Assembly: GCA_020049295.1 (NCBI GenBank)
Contig: JAIFLC010000065.1
Location: forward strand, 1-34,041
Source of the DNA: Bacteroidota bacterium
GTDB lineage: Bacteria > Bacteroidota > Bacteroidia > Bacteroidales > UBA12077
Direction of reading: 5' to 3'
DNA length: 34,041 nucleotides
In this document: piece after piece, positions 28,560 through 34,041 of the stretch
How positions within the stretch are numbered: the first letter of the stretch is position 1
Layout: each line of letters starts with the position of its first letter
The notes under the pieces: model-generated
Seen by the model: the letters and a program-made list of their open reading frames with translations, nothing else
Database searches by the model: none
What the model was told of the DNA's origin: nothing
Translations under genes and position numbers: made by a program

Positions 28560-29195
28560 TTACCAAACACTTAATTGTGCCGTTTTAGATTTGCTTAATT
28601 GTTCAATGTTTACCTTACTTGTTAAACTACAACTACTTGAATCTTTTAATTCTCCGGTAAAGAAATTTATATCGCTATGAATCCAAAGACCAGATTGATC
28701 GGAGAGTGATGCATTCAGAAAATTTATTTCTCCAATAACTTCATTTTTATTAGAATTTGTATCCTCGTTTTCGCTGTTTTGAATTGTTAATTTGCTTTTT
28801 CCGTAAAGATTAATCTTTAACGAATCGATATGCTGAGCATTATAGTAAAGAGAAGAGTTCCCCAACATTGTTATCTGCTTAATTTGATAATTTATAAAGG
28901 TAATCTGTTTTTTTATAGAATCTATGTTCGAATTGTTTAGAATAAGTGTACTTCCATCCATTACTATTAAATTTCTAATACTATCATCAGAAAATGTAAT
29001 TTTCCGATCTGTTCCATTCTCTATTTTCACACGCCATCCTGATTCAACTTTTAATTTTGTAAACGAATCTAGTTTTAGTTCAAACATATTATTTTCCTTA
29101 TCGGCCAATACTGATTTAAAATGTAACTGTATTACAACAATAAAAATCAACACCAGTCCGAATAGAGAAGTTAGTATTATATTGCTTGTTTTCAT
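28560..29195 (-). CDS. Putative GIN-domain (adhesin-head-like) membrane-anchored protein
   Basis: N-terminal TM, then beta-helix-like repeats (LKLDSFTKLKVESGWRVKIENG, LNASLSDQSGLWI). Located next to a YtrA-like GntR regulator. Confidence 0.55.
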   Translation of the reverse strand: MKTSNIILTSLFGLVLIFIVVIQLHFKSVLADKENNMFELKLDSFTKLKVESGWRVKIENGTDRKITFSDDSIRNLIVMDGSTLILNNSNIDSIKKQITFINYQIKQITMLGNSSLYYNAQHIDSLKINLYGKSKLTIQNSENEDTNSNKNEVIGEINFLNASLSDQSGLWIHSDINFFTGELKDSSSCSLTSKVNIEQLSKSKTAQLSVW

Positions 29196-29212
29196 TAGTA
29201 AGTTGCTTTCAA

Positions 29213-29578
29213 TTATTTATGTGATTCAAATTCCTGATAAAGTGCTTTTAGGTCATCGAAATTGATGTCCAATAGTTTTATTGTTTTAAATATTGAAGGA
29301 AGATCTTTTTTAATAAACTCTTCTTTACGCATTTTTAGTGTTTTGTCGTAGGCATCTTCAGCAAGAAAATATCCTATTCCTCTTTTATTAAAAACAATTC
29401 CTTTTTCCTGCAAATAGCTATATGTTCTCATAACTGTATTAGGGTTTACTTCAATATTTATTGCCAATTCTCTAACAGATGGTATTCTGTCCCCATTATT
29501 CCATTTCTTCACAAGTATCTCATCACAGAATAAATCTGTGATTTGGAGATATATGGCTTTGTTATAATTAAATTCCAT
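29213..29578 (-). CDS. GntR family transcriptional regulator, YtrA subfamily
   Basis: 121 aa. wHTH AIYLQITDLFCDEILVKKWNNGDRIPSVRELAINIEVNPNTVMRTYSYLQEKGIVFNKRGIGYFL with a short C-terminal tail. Confidence 0.92.
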   Translation of the reverse strand: MEFNYNKAIYLQITDLFCDEILVKKWNNGDRIPSVRELAINIEVNPNTVMRTYSYLQEKGIVFNKRGIGYFLAEDAYDKTLKMRKEEFIKKDLPSIFKTIKLLDINFDDLKALYQEFESHK

Positions 29579-29579
29579 T

Positions 29580-30332
29580 TTAAAGCTCCTTTTCGTTAAG
29601 TTTTAAATAGGTTACAAACCAAAGAACCGGAGGAAGAATATAAAAAATAATAATCTTTGAATAGAGATTCATTAAATCAAACATTTCCTTTGTAAACAAA
29701 TGATTATTAAAATCGAAATTACCAAAAACAAAAAAACCAGACATTTTTACAAAAGCAAAAAGAGTTCCGTTTAATAGAAAAATAAATATGGGAGTTAGTA
29801 TTACAGGATATTTCTTAAAGCTTATGGCACCGAGCAAAAAGATACTATGAACAGATACAAAAACCTGCAATGCAATTAGCAAATCAGTTTGTAAGAAATT
29901 AACATTACTAAAATGATACCCGTAAATAGCGCTAGTTACCCAATTAAAAACCTGGGAATAAAGGAAATAAAACAACATCATAAATACCGTAAAACCAAGT
30001 AGGGATATTACTAGATTAACCAACAACTTTTCAAAAGAAGAGCCTGGAGTTAACAGATAAAAATGGGCGGTGATTTTATTTCGCAATTCTATAAATGAAA
30101 AACTGGCTATAAATGCCCCTCCTGTAAAAAGCATTCCAAGAAAAGCCATACTATGAAATTTCTCAAAAGTTATTTTGCTTTTTATTTCTTCGCCAAATTC
30201 GAAAGTAAGAAATACTGAAATAGTAAAAATACTGAACATGGCAACTATCACCAGCAAATTACGTTTCATGTTTGAATACAATTCACGTTTTACTAAATTG
30301 GTAAAGCGCTCTATATTGATATACCTATTCAT
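29580..30332 (-). CDS. Integral membrane protein, probable ABC-2 type permease
   Basis: 250 aa with about six TM segments, between a YtrA-like regulator gene and an ABC ATPase gene. Confidence 0.65.
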   Translation of the reverse strand: MNRYINIERFTNLVKRELYSNMKRNLLVIVAMFSIFTISVFLTFEFGEEIKSKITFEKFHSMAFLGMLFTGGAFIASFSFIELRNKITAHFYLLTPGSSFEKLLVNLVISLLGFTVFMMLFYFLYSQVFNWVTSAIYGYHFSNVNFLQTDLLIALQVFVSVHSIFLLGAISFKKYPVILTPIFIFLLNGTLFAFVKMSGFFVFGNFDFNNHLFTKEMFDLMNLYSKIIIFYILPPVLWFVTYLKLNEKEL

Positions 30333-30344
30333 ACTCTTTTGTAA

Positions 30345-31178
30345 TTAATTAAACGCATTATTAACAAGCTCTTTGTTCGCGTTAATAGCGTTATAGAGCA
30401 TTTCTAAATCAATCTTTGTCTCCTCGGAATTTACGTTCCTGCTAACAATATTATAACCACCCAATTCTTTGTCAGCATAAAGTACCTCTAAATCATCGTC
30501 CAAATATTTCACCTTTCTAAAAACCAGTTTATTTTGAATTTCGTCTGTAGTTTTGTCAAATATTACTTCGCCGTTTTCAATAATAATAACACTATCGAGA
30601 ATATTATCAAGATCACGCACCTGGTGTGTAGAGATAATAAACGACCTGTTATCGTTTATAGAACGAGCTATAATCTTTCTGAATTTGCTTTTTGAGGGTA
30701 TATCCAATCCATTGGTTGGTTCATCCAACAACAAAATCTTACAGTTTGTGGCTACTGCAAAAGCTAACAAAAATTTTTTCTTCTGGCCAAATGATAATGT
30801 ATTTAGTTTTTCATCAGTATCTAGTTCGAAATCAGCAAGTATCTCATTCATAATATCCTTTGAATATTCTGGATAAAATACAGAGTATAGTTTAATAAAT
30901 TTTTCAATTGTAATTGATGGAAAATCAAATTCCTCAGGAACATAAAAAATCTCTTGTAAAAAATACGGATTGCGTTCTTTAGGAATAAAATCCAAAACCG
31001 AATATTTACCCGACCAGGGAAATAATAATCCGGCTATAAGTTTTAGCATCGTTGTTTTACCCGCTCCATTATGGCCCAATAATCCATAAACTTTACCAAT
31101 GCTCATCTCTGCGTTTAAATGGTTAAACAGGATCTTCCTTTTACTATAACCAAATTTTAATTGTTCTATTTTTATCAT
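30345..31178 (-). CDS. ABC transporter ATP-binding protein (YtrB-like)
   Basis: GHNGAGKTTMLKLIAG, LSFGQKKKFLLAFAVA, ILLLDEPTNGLD, and FIISTHQ. Confidence 0.9.
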   Translation of the reverse strand: MIKIEQLKFGYSKRKILFNHLNAEMSIGKVYGLLGHNGAGKTTMLKLIAGLLFPWSGKYSVLDFIPKERNPYFLQEIFYVPEEFDFPSITIEKFIKLYSVFYPEYSKDIMNEILADFELDTDEKLNTLSFGQKKKFLLAFAVATNCKILLLDEPTNGLDIPSKSKFRKIIARSINDNRSFIISTHQVRDLDNILDSVIIIENGEVIFDKTTDEIQNKLVFRKVKYLDDDLEVLYADKELGGYNIVSRNVNSEETKIDLEMLYNAINANKELVNNAFN

Positions 31179-31191
31179 TGACTTACAATAT

Positions 31192-31217
31192 TAGTGTATT
31201 ACTTTACTAATACACTA
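31192..31217. promoter_or_regulatory. Putative operator of the YtrA-like GntR regulator
   Basis: Perfect inverted repeat TAGTGTATTA-ctttac-TAATACACTA directly upstream of the 31178 start codon. Confidence 0.7.
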
Positions 31218-31247
31218 CAAATGTAAATGTTTTTTTTGAAAATCAAA
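31218..31247 (-). promoter_or_regulatory. Bacteroidota-type promoter for the ABC/GntR module
   Basis: The minus strand reads TTTG (31247-31244), an 18-nt spacer, then TACATTTG (31225-31218), matching TTTG/TAnnTTTG. Confidence 0.65.
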
Positions 31248-31406
31248 ATAGTTGCGAGTTTTTTTTATATTAATTTCAGAATTTATTGAATACCTAATCT
31301 GGAGAGAAAGGCAAAAATCATTACGCGAAGGAGCTTTGCAAATGTTAAAAGATTTGAAAAATTAAAATATAAGAAAGATAACAACATCCTTATTTTTATA
31401 AATACA

Positions 31407-31438
31407 AATATCCCCGAGCAACCATACACGGGGATATT
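31407..31438 (-). terminator. Stem-loop, likely terminator downstream of the ABC permease gene
   Basis: 10-bp stem aatatccccg / cggggatatt with a 12-nt loop, about 80 bp past the stop at 31519, followed by T-rich sequence on the minus strand. Confidence 0.6.
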
Positions 31439-31518
31439 CTAAACTACACTCCTAGAAAAGAAATATAATCTGACACAAAGCTACGCTTTAAATTCTACAG
31501 TTCTCTCTTTTAATTTTG

Positions 31519-32301
31519 TTATTTATGATCAGCCATGCGCCACCATGCAATAGTTCCAAAATATCCAATTAAACTTGTAACAAATAAAATAATATAACTC
31601 GCAGAAACAATTTTCATTCCATCGGTACCTTCGGGAACTGAATGCACGCCGGGAATTGCCCATGGAAAATAAGGACCAAGACCTACCAAAGCAACAAATT
31701 GAGCCATTATAAGCATGAGAATTACAAATGCCAATGCAGCAATAATACCTCTGCTAAAACTGGCAATAAAGGCTACAGGGCTACATAACAATATGGTTAA
31801 ACCAGAAATAAGAATATATTTTGATATAAAATCGGAGAATATTTGTTGTGTCCAACCAGGAATCCCAATAATATTTCCGATTAATATACATGTTACAAAC
31901 AAAATTATAGCTAATAATATACACCAGATTGCTACAATAATAAATTTAGCCGATACAATAGCCGATCGGGGAACAGGCAAAGCAAGTATATTAGTAATGG
32001 TGCGATCAATATATTCACGACCAAATACCCAGCTGGTTACAAAACCAAAGCCAATAAGTCCAACAGAAGCAATTATCTGGTTTTGCATCATTAAATATCC
32101 CTCCCAGTTATTTTCACCAAAAAAATTAGCTTTAGTTCCCACAATACCTAGTTTTGCAGCAATATCAGGATGCTGAGCTACGAGCATCAATAATCCCATC
32201 ATTATAGGAACAAAAATAAAGAAGACAATAGTAATCCAAAATATTTTTGATCTGCGTAATTTCATAAACTCGGTAATTAAAGCAATTGTTAAGTATTTCA
32301 T
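31519..32301 (-). CDS. ABC-2 type transporter permease (bacitracin/lantibiotic-type)
   Basis: 260 aa, six TMs, WVFGREYIDRTITNILALPVPRSAIVSAKFI. The ORF end overlaps the start of the adjacent ATPase gene. Confidence 0.87.
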   Translation of the reverse strand: MKYLTIALITEFMKLRRSKIFWITIVFFIFVPIMMGLLMLVAQHPDIAAKLGIVGTKANFFGENNWEGYLMMQNQIIASVGLIGFGFVTSWVFGREYIDRTITNILALPVPRSAIVSAKFIIVAIWCILLAIILFVTCILIGNIIGIPGWTQQIFSDFISKYILISGLTILLCSPVAFIASFSRGIIAALAFVILMLIMAQFVALVGLGPYFPWAIPGVHSVPEGTDGMKIVSASYIILFVTSLIGYFGTIAWWRMADHK

Positions 32302-33221
32302 TTTACACCTCCATTTATCTCAATAGTTCTTAGAAAATACGATTCCAGATTTTCCTCTTCTACTTGCAATAAAGAAGGAGGACAACCAGCATTTACGAGC
32401 AAAGTAGCAATCTCCTCAGGCATATTAATAGCTTTAGGATCAGTAATTTGAATCGTGTTATTGTTAAGTTCACAGTTTGAATATCCTTTTTGAAGAATTA
32501 TTTTAAATGCAGCATAAATATCTCTCGACTGAACGAGTAATTGTTTCTTACATAACATATCCAACTGATTTGCATCAATTTCCTGCACCATTTTACCTTG
32601 ATGAATTATACCAATTCGAGTTGCAAATCGTGAAATTTCGCCAAGTATATGGCTTGAAATAAAAACTGTTACACCCTGATTCTTAGCCAAATCACTGAGC
32701 ATTTCACGAATTTCAAAAATACCTGCCGGGTCGAGTCCGTTGGTAGGTTCGTCTAATATTAATATTTCGGGATTATGAATAAGGGCGTAAGCCAACCCAA
32801 GCCGTTGAGCATTTCCCAGAGAAAGATTTTTTGCTTTGCGGTTGGCATATTGATCCAACTTAAGTTTATTGATAATTTGATCAACAGATTTTTTATTCGA
32901 AATTAAACGTAAACGACGAACAATCTCAAGATTCTCTCGAACAGTAAGGTTTGGATACGAATAAGGAATCTCGACCAGATAGCCTATCTTGTTAAATAAC
33001 TCGTTATTATTAGCATGTACCTTTTCGTTAAGAATAAAAGCATCTCCTGAAGTTGGCTTTATTAAACCTAAAAACATTCGGATAGTGGTAGTTTTTCCGG
33101 CGCCATTTAAGCCAAGAAATCCATAGATTTCTCCTTTTCGCACGTTTAGGTTAATTTCCGAAACAGCTTTCACATCGCTGTAATGCTTCGATAAATTAAC
33201 GGTTCTGATCATGTTGTCCAT
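32298..33221 (-). CDS. ABC transporter ATP-binding protein (BcrA-like)
   Basis: GLNGAGKTTTIRMFLGL, LSLGNAQRLGLAYAL, LILDEPTNGLDPAGI, and FISSHIL. Confidence 0.94.
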   Translation of the reverse strand: MDNMIRTVNLSKHYSDVKAVSEINLNVRKGEIYGFLGLNGAGKTTTIRMFLGLIKPTSGDAFILNEKVHANNNELFNKIGYLVEIPYSYPNLTVRENLEIVRRLRLISNKKSVDQIINKLKLDQYANRKAKNLSLGNAQRLGLAYALIHNPEILILDEPTNGLDPAGIFEIREMLSDLAKNQGVTVFISSHILGEISRFATRIGIIHQGKMVQEIDANQLDMLCKKQLLVQSRDIYAAFKIILQKGYSNCELNNNTIQITDPKAINMPEEIATLLVNAGCPPSLLQVEEENLESYFLRTIEINGGVK

Positions 33222-33261
33222 AGCTTCTGTTATTATTTTTATAATTTATTCTTTTGTTAAT

Positions 33262-33425
33262 GGACTAAAGTCCTTTTTATTTTTTCCTTTGCAACCCTTG
33301 GCTAAAGCCAAGGGTTAGTCGAGTTTTTTGTATTATGAGTTTTATTTCATCCAAAAAGTTTTCTATAACCCCAGGCTTAAGCCTGGGGTTAATCAGTAGT
33401 ACTATTGAGATGGGTTTTAACCCAT
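33262..33425. repeat. Cluster of four small REP-like palindromes
   Basis: ggactaaagtcc (33262-33273), aacccttggctaaagccaagggtt (33293-33316), aaccccaggcttaagcctggggtt (33367-33390), and atgggttttaacccat (33410-33425). Confidence 0.7.
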
Positions 33426-33459
33426 TTCGTAATTAATACTGTTTTTCTAAAGAACCAAT

Positions 33460-33473
33460 ACCGAACGTTCGGT
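33460..33473. promoter_or_regulatory. Putative TetR-family operator
   Basis: Perfect 14-bp palindrome ACCGAACGTTCGGT between the TetR gene and the ABC ATPase gene. Confidence 0.65.
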
Positions 33474-33496
33474 CTGTTGTTGTATAAAAAAATAGT

Positions 33497-34041
33497 TTAT
33501 TCTTTCAAGTTATTGTAAATAGAATCAAACGCACTGAGTAAGTTGAATTCATAACTTGTATTTTGTTCACTATTCACAAAGCGTATAAAAACACCATCGG
33601 TACAATACAAAAATAAATTAGCAAGTTGCTCATCAGATGAATTAGTTTTGATTTCTCCTGTTTCTTTTGCTTTATTTATAACTTTCACCCATGCTTCAAT
33701 ATCTTTATTATGTTGTTCCAATTCAAACTTTAAAAATTCCGGAAAGCGGCCAATTGCTTCGAACATGATGAGGAAAAAGTTTACAGAAACCTTCCCTTCA
33801 TCAGTAAGTCCAACTAGTTCGTACATTTTATGAAAAGTAAAACGCATGTATTCAACGTAATAATTATAGAATGTTAAAAGTGAATCCTTTGGAAACTTTG
33901 AATAATCAATTGCTCCACTTGAAAAAAATAAGTTGACAATTTCTTTGTACAATTCTTCTTTGCTGGTAAAATAATGATAAAATGCTCCTTTCGAAAGACC
34001 TGTTTTTTCAACAATTTCTTTCATGGTTACATCTTTATAGC
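33497..34041 (-). CDS. TetR/AcrR family transcriptional regulator (5' end beyond window)
   Basis: YKDVTMKEIVEKTGLSKGAFYHYFTSKEELYKEIV is a typical TetR HTH. The frame stays open upstream of the Met at 34024 to the window edge. Confidence 0.92.
   Translation of the reverse strand, partial: YKDVTMKEIVEKTGLSKGAFYHYFTSKEELYKEIVNLFFSSGAIDYSKFPKDSLLTFYNYYVEYMRFTFHKMYELVGLTDEGKVSVNFFLIMFEAIGRFPEFLKFELEQHNKDIEAWVKVINKAKETGEIKTNSSDEQLANLFLYCTDGVFIRFVNSEQNTSYEFNLLSAFDSIYNNLKE

Noticed and set aside
28924-29265. 113-aa plus-strand ORF across the GIN-like and GntR genes
   Set aside because: Antisense to two supported genes and lacks protein-family features.
31715-32176. 153-aa plus-strand ORF antisense to the ABC permease
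   Set aside because: Lies wholly inside a convincing permease gene, has no recognisable domain, and looks like a shadow ORF.

Overview
The window comes from an AT-rich Bacteroidota-type genome; this is inferred from the fused SecDF, GIN-domain and TIGR02757 proteins and TAnnTTTG-like promoters. Nearly all genes are on the minus strand. The right-to-left order is: a TetR regulator cut by the window edge; an ABC ATPase/permease pair; a YtrA-like GntR/ABC/GIN module; a large efflux island; an rRNA pseudouridine synthase (the only complete plus-strand gene); glmM; a HlyD/MacB/TolC set whose hlyD is frameshifted; secDF; tatA; a LolD-like ATPase; a TIGR02757 protein; and a tRNA1(Val)-type methyltransferase. 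The efflux island (about 12.8-28.5 kb) is the most unusual part. Its 1544-aa ORF is a full RND efflux permease followed in frame by a roughly 260-aa multi-TM linker and a complete ABC ATPase domain. It sits beside a second RND pump, an adaptor, a TolC, an ABC-2 permease, and a second ABC pair. That second pair's permease carries an M1-peptidase-like domain lacking HExxH and a golvesin/Xly-like C-terminal domain. Non-coding structure includes degenerate 7-bp-period repeats in the island's gene junctions, a 26-bp inverted repeat abutting a Bacteroidota-type promoter upstream of the GntR module, a perfect 14-bp TetR-like operator, and two clusters of REP-like palindromes. All assignments come from reading the sequence by eye; no database search was run.
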